A stretch of DNA of 64,000 nt from positions 1-64,000 of the forward strand of contig CAYJFB010000004.1 in NCBI GenBank assembly GCA_964369685.1, written 5' to 3'. The stretch is from Avidesulfovibrio sp964369685 (GTDB lineage Bacteria; Desulfobacterota; Desulfovibrionia; Desulfovibrionales; Desulfovibrionaceae). Below are positions 36,466 through 45,281 of this stretch, in pieces. The notes beneath the pieces are model-generated. The model was not told the origin of the DNA, did no database searches, and saw nothing but the letters and a program-made list of their open reading frames with translations. The translations under genes and the position numbers were made by a program. Positions within the stretch are counted from its first letter, which is position 1; each line of letters opens with the position of its first letter.

Positions 36466-37142
36466 ACAACACACCACTTTTGGCAAACGGTTTGTATGGC
36501 GTTGTTTTTGATTGTGATGGGGTGTTGGTGGATTCCCGTTCTGCCAATATTGGATACTACAACTTGTTGTTACATGAACTCGGTAAGCACCCTCTGACCA
36601 AAGTTCAAGAAGATTATGCACAAATGGCTACAGCTCATCAAGCCATAGCCCAGGTCTTGACAACAGAAGAATTGGATTGTTTACCTGAACTGTATCAACG
36701 ACATCCGTATCAAAATGTTTCTTTGCCGCATTTACAATTAGAGCCCGGATTGAAATCGTTACTTATGTATTTGCAAAAACAAGACATTCGTCTTGGTATT
36801 TTTACCAATCGCGGCAGAGGGGTGTATGATGTTTTAAAGATGTTTGATCTTCAACATTTTTTTGATATTGTGATGTGCGTCGATGATGTTGAGCCGAAAC
36901 CCAATCCTGAAGGATTGTTGAACATTTTACGGCACTGGCGTGTTGCTCCCGACGAAATTGTTTTTGTCGGAGACAGCGTCACCGATGAAGGTGCCGCTCA
37001 TGCAGCGGGTGTTCCTTTGGCGGCATACAAAAATACCATGCTCAAAGGTGCTTGGCATGTCGATTCGTTTGTTGCTTTGCAAACCGTTTTTGCTGAATAT
37101 CTTGATTCTTCTACAACAAAAAAGGGAACACAACCTGCCTAA
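36462..37142 (+). CDS. HAD-family phosphatase, phosphoglycolate-phosphatase-like
   Basis: A 226-aa HAD hydrolase. Motif I is DCDGVLVDS (Asp17 nucleophile, Asp19 acid/base), motif II lies in GIFTNRGRG, and motif IV in VFVGDSVTDEGAA. The cap is the helical C1 type of the Gph group; the substrate may be phosphoglycolate or another small phosphoester. The start ATG at 36462 overlaps the previous stop; an upstream in-frame start lacks conservation. Confidence 0.85.
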   Translation: MNNTPLLANGLYGVVFDCDGVLVDSRSANIGYYNLLLHELGKHPLTKVQEDYAQMATAHQAIAQVLTTEELDCLPELYQRHPYQNVSLPHLQLEPGLKSLLMYLQKQDIRLGIFTNRGRGVYDVLKMFDLQHFFDIVMCVDDVEPKPNPEGLLNILRHWRVAPDEIVFVGDSVTDEGAAHAAGVPLAAYKNTMLKGAWHVDSFVALQTVFAEYLDSSTTKKGTQPA

Positions 37143-37271
37143 GCACCTTTGACATGCTCCGAGTCCAAAGACAACAAAATATACCAAATATTGTCAAACA
37201 GATGTGGATGCCTATTTAAACAACAAGACAACCGACATGGATTTGTCACTACGTTTTTGGAGATGTTTTTT

Positions 37272-37589
37272 ATGATTTTGCTCGGTAACCTTATTTCCGG
37301 TGTAGCCATGGTTCTTTCAACACTGTTGACCATGTATTTTTGGATTATCATCATAGCCACACTGCTCACTTGGGTTCGACCCGATCCGTATAATCCTATT
37401 GTACGGACATTGACGGCATTGACAGAACCGTTGTTTTATCGTGTTCGCAAATGGTTGCCGTTCACCTTGATTGGCGGTGTGGATCTTTCACCGGTTGTCG
37501 TGTTGATAGCTATTCAGCTATTACAAGTTGTTATTGTTAATTCGTTGGTGCAGTGGGCTGCTGTGATTCGTACAACAGGAATTATGTAA
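37272..37589 (+). CDS. yggT: YggT-family membrane protein
   Basis: A 105-aa protein with two pairs of hydrophobic segments and the YggT signature WVRPDPYNPIVRTLTALTEPLFYRVR. The family is involved in cell-envelope or osmotic homeostasis and lies near division or proC genes in many bacteria. GGAG at 37259-37262 fits the ATG at 37272; the frame further upstream is not conserved. It is followed by a DUF465 gene 270 nt on. Confidence 0.85.
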   Translation: MILLGNLISGVAMVLSTLLTMYFWIIIIATLLTWVRPDPYNPIVRTLTALTEPLFYRVRKWLPFTLIGGVDLSPVVVLIAIQLLQVVIVNSLVQWAAVIRTTGIM

Positions 37590-37859
37590 ACACAGAACAT
37601 GCATAATTTGGTGAGACGCTCCAAAAAGTGTTTCCTTTTATGATATTCTTGTGTAAACTTTTTATAAATTCATAAAAGAACGCTCTTATCAATAGACGGA
37701 ACCAACGCGTTATCAACGTTTGTATCAATACAAATCGTGTTTTTGAGGCGAAATTACAGCGTGTGTTTATCGTAAAACGCTGTGAACTGGTATCGAACAA
37801 ATACCCCTCTTGTTTGAAGAGGCTTTTCTTAACCTTTCAACTATCAGGAGTCTCCGGTT

Positions 37860-38090
37860 ATGGAACAGCACGAAATCCTTTTGCTGGAAAAGTATGCCGC
37901 TACCGACCCCCAACTGAAAGAACTTTGGGACGATCACATTATTTATGAAAAACAGGTCGATAAATTGGAAGGTAAAGCATATCGGACACCTACCGAGGAA
38001 CAAACCCTGAAACAATTGAAAAAACAAAAACTCGAAGGCAAAACATTGTTGCATGAACTGCTTGATAAACATGCCGCAACTGACGCCTAA
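37860..38090 (+). CDS. DUF465/YdcH-family small protein
   Basis: 76 aa, helical with coiled-coil character: EILLLEKYAATDPQLKELWDDH, then a Lys/Glu-rich heptad region and LDKHAATDA. This is the DUF465 (YdcH/SlyX-like) pattern; the function is unknown. AGGAG lies before the ATG and an intrinsic terminator follows at 38148. The position ahead of ilvB recalls other Desulfovibrio genomes. Confidence 0.75.
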   Translation: MEQHEILLLEKYAATDPQLKELWDDHIIYEKQVDKLEGKAYRTPTEEQTLKQLKKQKLEGKTLLHELLDKHAATDA

Positions 38091-38147
38091 AGCCTAAAAC
38101 ACACATGAAATTGAATGATGCAGACGCATTCGATTGAGTATGTTTTT

Positions 38148-38175
38148 CCGCCTGAATATTGTTTCAGGCGGTTTT
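38148..38175 (+). terminator. Intrinsic terminator before ilvB
   Basis: CCGCCTGAA and TTCAGGCGG with a 6-nt loop followed by TTTTATT. It ends the DUF465 transcript, or acts as an attenuator in an ilvB leader if transcription starts upstream. Confidence 0.75.
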
Positions 38176-38240
38176 ATTCTGAAAAATGAGTAGAAGCCCT
38201 CAAAACATTGATGAATGTCTGCTGTAAGGACTAAAATGTT

Positions 38241-39932
38241 ATGGAAATGACAGGTGCATGTATTATAATGGAGTGTCTGAAACGTGAAGGCGTTGATGTG
38301 ATCTTTGGGTATCCCGGTGGTCAGATCATTGATACATATAATGAGCTTTCGCGTCATCCCGAGCTTCGACATGTGCTTGTGCGGCATGAACAAGGTGCCG
38401 CGCATGCCGCAGACGGTTATGCCAGAGCATCCGGTAAAGTGGGTGTTTGTTTTGCCACTTCAGGCCCCGGAGCCACCAATACCGTAACAGGTATTGCTAC
38501 GGCCTATGCAGACTCCATTCCCATGGTGATCATAACCGGTCAGGTCGGCACACCGCTCATTGGCAACGATGCGTTTCAAGAAGTGGATATTGTGGGCATT
38601 ACTCGTCCTTGTGTGAAGCACAATTTCTTAGTGAAGCGGCTTGAAGATTTGGCACCGATCTTACGTCAAGCCTTTTATTTGGCACGCACAGGGCGTCCCG
38701 GACCTGTACTTGTTGATGTGCCGAAAGACATTCAGCAGGGCAAGATTGAATTTGTGTGGCCTGCTGATGTTGTGATGCGTAGTTACAATCCCACCTATAA
38801 ACCCAATTTGAACCAAGTGCGACGGGCAATGTCAATTCTTGAGCATAGCGAACGCCCGTTAATGATGATTGGCGGCGGTGCAATTATGTCTAACGCCGAC
38901 GCGGTGGTCAAGCAGCTTGCACACGCTATGCAATTGCCGGTTGTCGGCACTTTGATGGGCTTGGGTGGTTTCCCGGGTGACGATCCGTTATGGCTGGGTA
39001 TGCTTGGGATGCATGGAACCTATGCAGCCAATATGGCTATTTCAACAGCAGACGCCATTTTGGCTGTCGGAACGCGTTTTGACGATCGAATTACAGGACG
39101 CATCGCAGCCTTTGCTCCAAAGGCTCAAATCATTCATGTTGACATTGATCCCACTTCGATTCGGAAAAACGTCAATGTTGAGGTGCCGATTGTTGGTGAC
39201 AGCCGTATGGCTTTAGAAGCCTTACTCACGATTTTTCAATCAGGCAGTTCAACGAAAGATTGGTCAAATGCGCACGCAACGTGGATTGAACAAACCCAAA
39301 CATGGCGTCGTGAACATCCGTTGGCGTGGACAAAGGGGGCTTGTTTAAAACCGCAACAAGTACTTGAAAAATTTGACTCATGTACGCCTCCTGACACGAT
39401 TGTGACAACAGAAGTCGGTCAGCATCAGATGTGGGCATCGATGTTCTACACATACCGCAAACCACGTACATTTTTGACTTCGGGTGGTCTCGGGACAATG
39501 GGGTATGGCTTGCCTGCGGCGGTGGGTGCACAAATGGCGATGCCCGAACGCTTGGTTGTCGATATTGCCGGTGACGGTTCGATTCAGATGAACATTCAAG
39601 AATTGATGACCGCGGTTGAAAATGAATTACCGATTAAAATTTTGATTCTTAATAATGGGCATTTGGGTATGGTGCGACAGTGGCAGGAACTGTTTTACGG
39701 TCGTAATTATGTGGCGACGAATATGGAACGCCAACCTGATTTTGTGTTGTTGGCTCAGGCCTATGGTGCGGAAGGGTATCGAATCACGACAGAGCAAGAA
39801 TTGAATGACGTGTTGCCTCAAGCGTTGGCGTCACCGCGTACGGCAATTATTGATGTGCATGTGGAGCGGGAAGAGAACGTTTTTCCGATGGTTCCCGGTG
39901 GTGCGGCATTGAACGAAATGCTCTTGTCGTAA
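38241..39932 (+). CDS. ilvB: Acetolactate synthase, large subunit
   Basis: 563 aa, a thiamine-diphosphate enzyme that condenses two pyruvates (or pyruvate and 2-ketobutyrate) in valine, leucine and isoleucine synthesis. The catalytic Glu50 (VRHEQGAAHAADGYA), the FAD-region GTRFDDRITG, and the ThDP site GDGSIQMNIQE...NNGHLG are present. AAGGA lies at 38226; ATGs at 38241 and 38247 are both possible. The regulatory subunit gene follows at 30 nt. The next pathway gene, ilvC, often adjacent, is not here. Confidence 0.96.
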   Translation: MEMTGACIIMECLKREGVDVIFGYPGGQIIDTYNELSRHPELRHVLVRHEQGAAHAADGYARASGKVGVCFATSGPGATNTVTGIATAYADSIPMVIITGQVGTPLIGNDAFQEVDIVGITRPCVKHNFLVKRLEDLAPILRQAFYLARTGRPGPVLVDVPKDIQQGKIEFVWPADVVMRSYNPTYKPNLNQVRRAMSILEHSERPLMMIGGGAIMSNADAVVKQLAHAMQLPVVGTLMGLGGFPGDDPLWLGMLGMHGTYAANMAISTADAILAVGTRFDDRITGRIAAFAPKAQIIHVDIDPTSIRKNVNVEVPIVGDSRMALEALLTIFQSGSSTKDWSNAHATWIEQTQTWRREHPLAWTKGACLKPQQVLEKFDSCTPPDTIVTTEVGQHQMWASMFYTYRKPRTFLTSGGLGTMGYGLPAAVGAQMAMPERLVVDIAGDGSIQMNIQELMTAVENELPIKILILNNGHLGMVRQWQELFYGRNYVATNMERQPDFVLLAQAYGAEGYRITTEQELNDVLPQALASPRTAIIDVHVEREENVFPMVPGGAALNEMLLS

Positions 39933-39962
39933 ACAAGATTTTCAAGTTTGGAGGAATACATC

Positions 39963-40448
39963 ATGCGTCACATCCTTTCCGTGCAGGTGGAAAATGAACC
40001 GGGCGTGTTGTCTCGTGTTGCGGGTTTATTTAGCGGACGTGGTTTTAATATTGAGTCATTGACGGTTGCGCCGACGCTTGAAGAAGGCGTTTCGCACATG
40101 ACCATTGTGACCAGCGGTGAAGCTCAGCTGATTGAACAAATTATTAAACAACTGCGTAAACTGGTGACGGTTATCAAGGTTGTGGATTTTAACAATGTGG
40201 CTACGGTTGAACGTGAAATGATTGTTCTTCGTGTACAGGCAGAAGAAGCCAAACGCGGTGAGATTTTACGTATAGCCGATATTTTTCGCTGTAAAGTTGT
40301 TGACGTGAGCCTTACAGATTTGACCTTGGAGGTCACAGGCACACACGATAAGGTGCAAGCAATTATTCAATTGTTACAAAAATTTGGTATTAAAGAAATG
40401 ACCCGTACGGGCACATTGGCTCTGCGCCGGAGTATGCAGTCTGAATAA
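39963..40448 (+). CDS. ilvN: Acetolactate synthase, regulatory subunit
   Basis: 161 aa with the N-terminal ACT domain (MRHILSVQVENEPGVLSRVAGLFSGRGFNIESL) and the C-terminal ALS_ss domain. It binds the large subunit and gives valine feedback inhibition. GGAGGA precedes the ATG at 39963; the longer frame includes the ribosome site. It is co-transcribed with ilvB. Confidence 0.96.
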   Translation: MRHILSVQVENEPGVLSRVAGLFSGRGFNIESLTVAPTLEEGVSHMTIVTSGEAQLIEQIIKQLRKLVTVIKVVDFNNVATVEREMIVLRVQAEEAKRGEILRIADIFRCKVVDVSLTDLTLEVTGTHDKVQAIIQLLQKFGIKEMTRTGTLALRRSMQSE

Positions 40449-40460
40449 CACTCTTTGCTT

Positions 40461-40570
40461 TAATGTCTAATTGTAAAAAATAACGATTTTACTTTTACAA
40501 CTATACGTATACTGAAAAATGATGTTTATACTTGTGTAAAAAAGGTGTTGTTTTATACAATTAGACATTA
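40461..40570. repeat. Element with 15-bp terminal inverted repeats (MITE-like)
   Basis: TAATGTCTAATTGTA (40461-40475) is exactly complementary to 40556-40570. The two arms enclose 80 AT-rich bases without a frame. The element begins and ends with TA, as expected for small non-autonomous relatives of TA-targeting transposons. It lies between ilvN and the amidase gene. A terminator role is possible. Confidence 0.45.
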
Positions 40571-40668
40571 GAGACGGTGTTGCAATTCAGCGACGCTGAG
40601 AATCTTTTTACTCAAAAAATGATAGTAGAAATTCTCTGATGTTGTTTCTAAACAAAGAAGAGGTCTTT

Positions 40669-41547
40669 GTGCGAAGAGTAAAAGTGAGTGCCGTGCAAAT
40701 GCGTTGTGTGCCCGCTGTGGAAAAAAATATAGACAATGCCGAACAACTGGTACGCCAAGCTGCGACAGAGGGAGCACAAGTTGTTTTGCTGCCTGAATTG
40801 TTTGAACGCCCATATTTTTGTCAAGAGCGGCGATATGATTTCTATGCGTATGCCTTACCAATAGGAGAAAATCCTACAATACGGCGTTTTGGCAGTGTGG
40901 CTCGCGAACTTGGTGTTGTTTTGCCTTTGAGTGTTTATGAACGTGACGGGAATCGTTTGTTTAATACTGTTGTTGTGCTTGATGCTGACGGCAGCACCTT
41001 GGGTATTTATCGTAAAACACATATTCCCGATGATCACTACTATCAAGAAAAATTTTATTTTACACCCGGAGATACAGGCTTTCGTGTGTGGGAAACCGCC
41101 TTTGGTTCTTTGGGGATTGGGATTTGTTGGGATCAGTGGTTTCCGGAAACGGCTCGAGCTTTAGCTTTGAATGGTGCAGAGATACTGTTCTATCCGACAG
41201 CAATCGGTTCTGAACCTATTTTGGAATATGACAGCATGCCCCATTGGCGACGAGTCATGCAAGGGCACGCTGCCGCAAATCTGATGCCTGTTGTCACAGC
41301 CAATCGTATTGGCCTTGAAACGGTGCAACCTTCCACCGAAAATGGCGGACAACAATCAGAATTGGCTTTTTATGGTTCGTCGTTCATTACTGACGAGACA
41401 GGCGCTTTGCTTGTCGAGGCCTCACGCGATCAGGAACAACTTTTATACGCTGACTTTGATTTGACTGCGTTGACTGAAAAACGTTTGTCGTGGGGATTGT
41501 TTCGCGATCGACGTCCTCATTGCTATAAGACACTCGTTGAAAAATAA
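40669..41547 (+). CDS. aguB: N-carbamoylputrescine amidase
   Basis: A nitrilase-superfamily enzyme of 292 aa with the Glu-Lys-Cys triad: Glu in LLPELFERPYF, Lys in YRKTHIPDDHYY, Cys in GICWDQWFPE. The flanking residues are those of AguB, which splits N-carbamoylputrescine to putrescine, CO2 and ammonia. GTG at 40669 has AGAGG six nt before it; an ATG at 40639 is possible. The agmatine deiminase that makes its substrate is not in the window. The next gene follows at 3 nt. Confidence 0.85.
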   Translation: MRRVKVSAVQMRCVPAVEKNIDNAEQLVRQAATEGAQVVLLPELFERPYFCQERRYDFYAYALPIGENPTIRRFGSVARELGVVLPLSVYERDGNRLFNTVVVLDADGSTLGIYRKTHIPDDHYYQEKFYFTPGDTGFRVWETAFGSLGIGICWDQWFPETARALALNGAEILFYPTAIGSEPILEYDSMPHWRRVMQGHAAANLMPVVTANRIGLETVQPSTENGGQQSELAFYGSSFITDETGALLVEASRDQEQLLYADFDLTALTEKRLSWGLFRDRRPHCYKTLVEK

Positions 41548-41549
41548 TT

Positions 41550-42344
41550 ATGACACACCCCCTTCTTTATGCACAACATGTTCAGCAATATTATGGCACA
41601 CGGTTGGCGTTGGATCTGGAGCATTTCAGTTTGCTGTCGCATGAAGTTGTCGGCATAAGAGGCCATAACGGTTGCGGAAAATCAACATTTATGCGGATTT
41701 TAGCGTTTCTCGAAAAACCGTCATCAGGCATTGTGCATTTTAACAATACAATAATTTGGGATGAACCTGTCCGTGTGCCTCCCTCGCAAACACTGCGACA
41801 AAAAATGTGTGCTTGGTGGCGACAAACGATCGCCAAAAAGCCTGCACAGCCTGCAGTGTATAATCATGGAATACCCGTTGTTCCACGCCGTGAACATGAT
41901 TTTCCGACGTTACGACGTCAAGTGACTCTACTTATGCAACAGCCATATTTACTTGCGCGTTCTGTAGAATATAATGTTGGCTTTGGTTTATTGGCTCGAG
42001 GAGAAGACGTGGCTCAGCAAGAACGTTATGCAAGAATTTGTTCGGCTTTGGAGAGTGTGGGACTTGAACCCCAGGCGTTTTTACAACGCCGTCGTCATGA
42101 ACTCTCCGGCGGAGAAGCACAGCGAGTCGCTCTGGCAGCACGTTTAATCTTGCGACCACGTGTATTGCTTATGGATGAACCCACAACAGGCGTTGATGCG
42201 GAAAGTGTCGAACGCATAGCTGTCGCCATACGCAATGCACAGCAAAACAATACCGCAGTAATCGTTGTTTCGCATGATCAAGATTGGCTGGAGACTGTTG
42301 CCACACGCATTATTCACTTAAAACACGGACGATTGTTGAATTGA
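41550..42344 (+). CDS. ABC transporter ATP-binding protein, tungstate/molybdate type
   Basis: 264 aa with Walker A GHNGCGKST (38-46), signature LSGGEAQ, Walker B LLMDEPTTGVD and the H loop VVSHD. The N-terminal text and long insertion between residues 80 and 125 resemble TupC-like ATPases for tungstate. No permease or binding-protein gene adjoins it, so it must pair with subunits elsewhere. It starts three nt after the amidase gene. Tungstate specificity is a guess from similarity. Confidence 0.7.
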   Translation: MTHPLLYAQHVQQYYGTRLALDLEHFSLLSHEVVGIRGHNGCGKSTFMRILAFLEKPSSGIVHFNNTIIWDEPVRVPPSQTLRQKMCAWWRQTIAKKPAQPAVYNHGIPVVPRREHDFPTLRRQVTLLMQQPYLLARSVEYNVGFGLLARGEDVAQQERYARICSALESVGLEPQAFLQRRRHELSGGEAQRVALAARLILRPRVLLMDEPTTGVDAESVERIAVAIRNAQQNNTAVIVVSHDQDWLETVATRIIHLKHGRLLN

Positions 42345-42585
42345 CAGTTTTTTTGATTATGAACGAATGTTATAGAATGATTGTTTATCAGATAAAAAAT
42401 ATATTCAAAAAGTTGTACACTAAGGATAAGAGGTACTGGACAGGGGGGAGCATAACGCTTATTTAAAAAGCAGACCTTCGTTTGCCTTCTGAATGTAAAC
42501 ATATTGAAAACTACAGCTGATTGAAATAACAAGAAGTGTTTCATTTTTTTACAAAGTAAACGAAAATTTATTCTAAGGATAGTAT

Positions 42586-42882
42586 ATGAACAGCACCCAT
42601 GCCGCCTCGCAATGCACATGTGGTTCCAATGCCATGCCGGAAGTGACCTTTGCTACTTTCATTATGTCGTTGGCTTCGTCAACGTTGGTTCAATTGGGCG
42701 AAGTACCGAATCCGGAAAATAATGAATATGCCGAAGATTTGGTATTGGCCAAACATTCAATAGATGTCCTGACTATGTTGCAAGAAAAAACCCGTCGGTG
42801 TTTGACCGCTGAAGAAACCCAAATGTTGGATGCACTCCTTTATGAATTGCGTTTAAAATTTGTGATGAAAAAACGACAATAA
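42586..42882 (+). CDS. DUF1844 protein
   Basis: 98 aa. The DUF1844 pattern is clear: TFATFIMSLASSTLVQLGEVPNP, then AKHSIDVLTMLQEKTRRCLTAEE and LDALLYELRLKFV. The N-terminus has a Cys pair (CTC). Function unknown; homologues are common in Deltaproteobacteria. AAGGATAG lies before the ATG. It precedes argC by 70 nt. Confidence 0.85.
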   Translation: MNSTHAASQCTCGSNAMPEVTFATFIMSLASSTLVQLGEVPNPENNEYAEDLVLAKHSIDVLTMLQEKTRRCLTAEETQMLDALLYELRLKFVMKKRQ

Positions 42883-42950
42883 ATGTGCCTTGATTGTTAT
42901 ATAAAGAATATACATTCAATCTGCTTGCTTAAAAAAATAAAGGATAGGAT

Positions 42951-44030
42951 ATGACAGAAACAATGCCGCCAAAAAACATACGTGCTGCGCTGGTGGGCGT
43001 TACGGGATATACAGGCATGGAATTGACACGCCTTTTGGCTGCACACCCTCATATTCGTTTAACAGCAGCAACATCACGAACAGAATGCGGTAAAACTCTC
43101 GGAGAATTATATCCTTTTATACAAGGCTTGCCGAGTAGTGAGATTCGTATTGTTGAGCCTGATGCCGATCGTTTGGCAGAAATGTGTGAACTCGCCTTCT
43201 TGGCCGTACCACACGGAACAGCAGCACCCATGGCTGCAATGTTGCTTGAAAAAGGTTTAAAAGTCATTGATCTTTCTGCAGATTTTCGAATCACAGATCC
43301 TGAAACATACGCAACATGGTACAATATAACACACCCTTATCCTGAACTCCTGAGCACTGCGGTATACGGTCTGCCCGAATTGCATGGGGAAAGCATTAAA
43401 AACGCTTCCCTTATTGCCAATCCGGGATGTTATCCGACTTCTGTCATTTTGGCGCTTGCTCCTCTTTTACAATACCGCTTGCTCCAACTTGATGACATTC
43501 TTATTGACTCTAAATCAGGCGTTACAGGCGCAGGGCGCAAAGCAAGTATTTCCGGCTTGTTCTGTGAAACGAGCGATTCGTTCCGTGCATATGGACTCGG
43601 TGGCACACACCGCCACACGCCGGAAATCGAACAACTCTTGGGTATGCTTGCAGGCGAATCATTGCATGTGTCTTTTAATCCACATTTGTTGCCGATCAAT
43701 CGGGGCATTTTGAGTACAATATACACTCGTTTGAAAAAGCCCATGCACAACAGAGAGATTCACGACTGTATGGTTCAATATTGGAAAGAAAACGGTTCTC
43801 CTTGGGTTCGAGTGCTTCCCCTCGGTCATCTTCCCGAAACGCGCAATGTGCGAGGTACCATGTTCTGTGATATTGGGCTGACTCTTGATTCACGCACACA
43901 ACGCTTGACGCTTGTTTCAGTCATTGACAACCTTTGCCGCGGCGCATCAGGGCAGGCTGTGGCCAATGCCAATATTATGTACAATCTTCCTCAAACAGTC
44001 GGTTTGATGCAGGCACCCTTGTTGCCATAA
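42951..44030 (+). CDS. argC: N-acetyl-gamma-glutamyl-phosphate reductase
   Basis: 359 aa. The NADP-binding GVTGYTGMEL (16-25) and the catalytic Cys160 in IANPGCYPTSV are present; the C-terminal part has GTHRHTPEIEQ and FNPHLLPINRGIL. It reduces N-acetylglutamyl phosphate to the semialdehyde in arginine synthesis. AAGGATAGG precedes the ATG. It stands after the DUF1844 gene; other arg genes are not near. Confidence 0.97.
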   Translation: MTETMPPKNIRAALVGVTGYTGMELTRLLAAHPHIRLTAATSRTECGKTLGELYPFIQGLPSSEIRIVEPDADRLAEMCELAFLAVPHGTAAPMAAMLLEKGLKVIDLSADFRITDPETYATWYNITHPYPELLSTAVYGLPELHGESIKNASLIANPGCYPTSVILALAPLLQYRLLQLDDILIDSKSGVTGAGRKASISGLFCETSDSFRAYGLGGTHRHTPEIEQLLGMLAGESLHVSFNPHLLPINRGILSTIYTRLKKPMHNREIHDCMVQYWKENGSPWVRVLPLGHLPETRNVRGTMFCDIGLTLDSRTQRLTLVSVIDNLCRGASGQAVANANIMYNLPQTVGLMQAPLLP

Positions 44031-44170
44031 TGTACAGTGTGTTAAAAAAAATAATATTTTAAGTGTGTTGGCTTGCTCATTTTTTTGTAAATAGAAAGAT
44101 AAAAATAAGAGAGCATTTCCCCTAAAGTTTTTTTTTTATGTGCCGATAGAAATACTGAGAGGGAAAAATT

Positions 44171-44587
44171 GTGAATACCACTTCGTTTTATATCCGTAAT
44201 ATGCTTCATCAGTATGACAGACAACTGGTGACAGCGCGACGGTTGGCTCGTTACCGACAGACGCTTCGTGCGGCTATAGGTGAAGAATCTACCGTCTCTA
44301 TGGAGGCGAAACGAAAAATCATGGTCGAACGCGTTGCTCGAGAATTGTTTGAAAATCTTTTGTTTACAGGAAGCGATGCTCCTATGGTTGAAGAAGTGCG
44401 TAATGCACTGGCAGAAAACTTTGGGAATCGTATTGTTTTTCGCTATCCGCCGGGGAGCCTTGATTTGGTGCTATGTCGTGAAGACGAAAATGGTGCTTTG
44501 GTTGAAATCCCTGAACAAGAGCGTGAAGACATCCTTGATAAAGCTTGGCAAATAACGCTTGATAAAGTCAACGATACCATGTTGTAA
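44171..44587 (+). CDS. DVU0524-family FlgM-associated protein
   Basis: 138 aa, soluble. It matches the small family that accompanies flgM in Desulfovibrio (DVU0524 of D. vulgaris): NMLHQYDRQLVTARRLARYRQ, VERVARELFENLLFTGSD. The GTG start follows GAGAGGG. The flgM gene begins 90 nt later. The link suggests a role in flagellar gene control or anti-sigma export; nothing in its sequence tells more. It is a good lineage marker for Desulfovibrionales. Confidence 0.8.
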   Translation: MNTTSFYIRNMLHQYDRQLVTARRLARYRQTLRAAIGEESTVSMEAKRKIMVERVARELFENLLFTGSDAPMVEEVRNALAENFGNRIVFRYPPGSLDLVLCREDENGALVEIPEQEREDILDKAWQITLDKVNDTML

Positions 44588-44677
44588 TCCGTGATGGTTG
44601 CGTTATGTGAATCATTTTTTGAGAGGAATGATTCCTTCATTTCGCGAATCTTGGGAATCCACCGGGGGAGGTGGCAT

Positions 44678-45001
44678 ATGAACATCAATCACCTTGGACA
44701 GTTGGGAGCCTACCAAACACAACTTGAATCCGGTGCTGCCAAAAAAGTTGTTGATAAAGGCTCAACAAATCCACAACAGACAAAAAAAAGTGAATTTCAA
44801 ACCTCTACAGATAAAGTCAGTGTGTCTGCCAATGCTGTATTGCGCACAGAAGCGTATCAAGTGGCTGCCGCCGCACCTGATGTGCGACAAGATAGAGTCA
44901 ATGAAATTCAAGAACGTTTGGCCTCAGGCACGTACAATTTTGATCCTTACGATATTGCAGAAAGACTTATCCAAACGGATCAAGCACTCTTTAGCCAATA
45001 A
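44678..45001 (+). CDS. flgM: Anti-sigma-28 factor FlgM
   Basis: 107 aa. The C-terminal half has the FlgM fold: DKVSVSANAVLRTEAYQVAAAAPDVRQDRVNEIQERLASGTYNFDPYDIAERLIQ. It holds sigma-28 (FliA) until it is exported through the flagellum, linking late gene expression to hook completion. GGGGGAGG precedes the ATG at 44678. The N-terminus is disordered, as usual. Confidence 0.92.
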   Translation: MNINHLGQLGAYQTQLESGAAKKVVDKGSTNPQQTKKSEFQTSTDKVSVSANAVLRTEAYQVAAAAPDVRQDRVNEIQERLASGTYNFDPYDIAERLIQTDQALFSQ

Positions 45002-45120
45002 GTTATTTTGTACGAGAAGTGTTCTTTTGAAAAGACCGCTCGACAAAACAAAAAATGCAATTTTTAGTGCAGTGGCATAAAAGATTGTTTTTTGTGAGGA
45101 TGAAACATTCTGAGGCATGG

Positions 45121-45212
45121 TGACCTCAGTATACAAGAACACGGCTCTGTAAGGCAAAAGGGCAATAGAGGCGTTTTCTTGTATACTGAGGTCATTTCTT
45201 GTATGCTGAGAT
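45121..45212. repeat. Perfect 19-bp inverted repeat plus extra half-site
   Basis: Arms 45121-45139 and 45176-45194 match exactly around 36 nt. A further copy of the arm (TTCTTGTATGCTGAG) follows at once, in direct orientation to the second arm. It lies in the leader between flgM and the NFACT gene. No T-run follows, so an operator or a leader structure is more likely than a terminator. Confidence 0.55.
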
Positions 45213-45281
45213 GAAGAGTCAAATGAGGGATTTGTTCCCCGTAAACAATATATATTACGATGCGAGTTTTTTGGAGAAATT

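Noticed and set aside
38093..38240. Amino-acid attenuator leader for ilvB
   Set aside because: A terminator is present, but I find no leader peptide rich in Ile, Val or Leu and no alternative anti-terminator stem.
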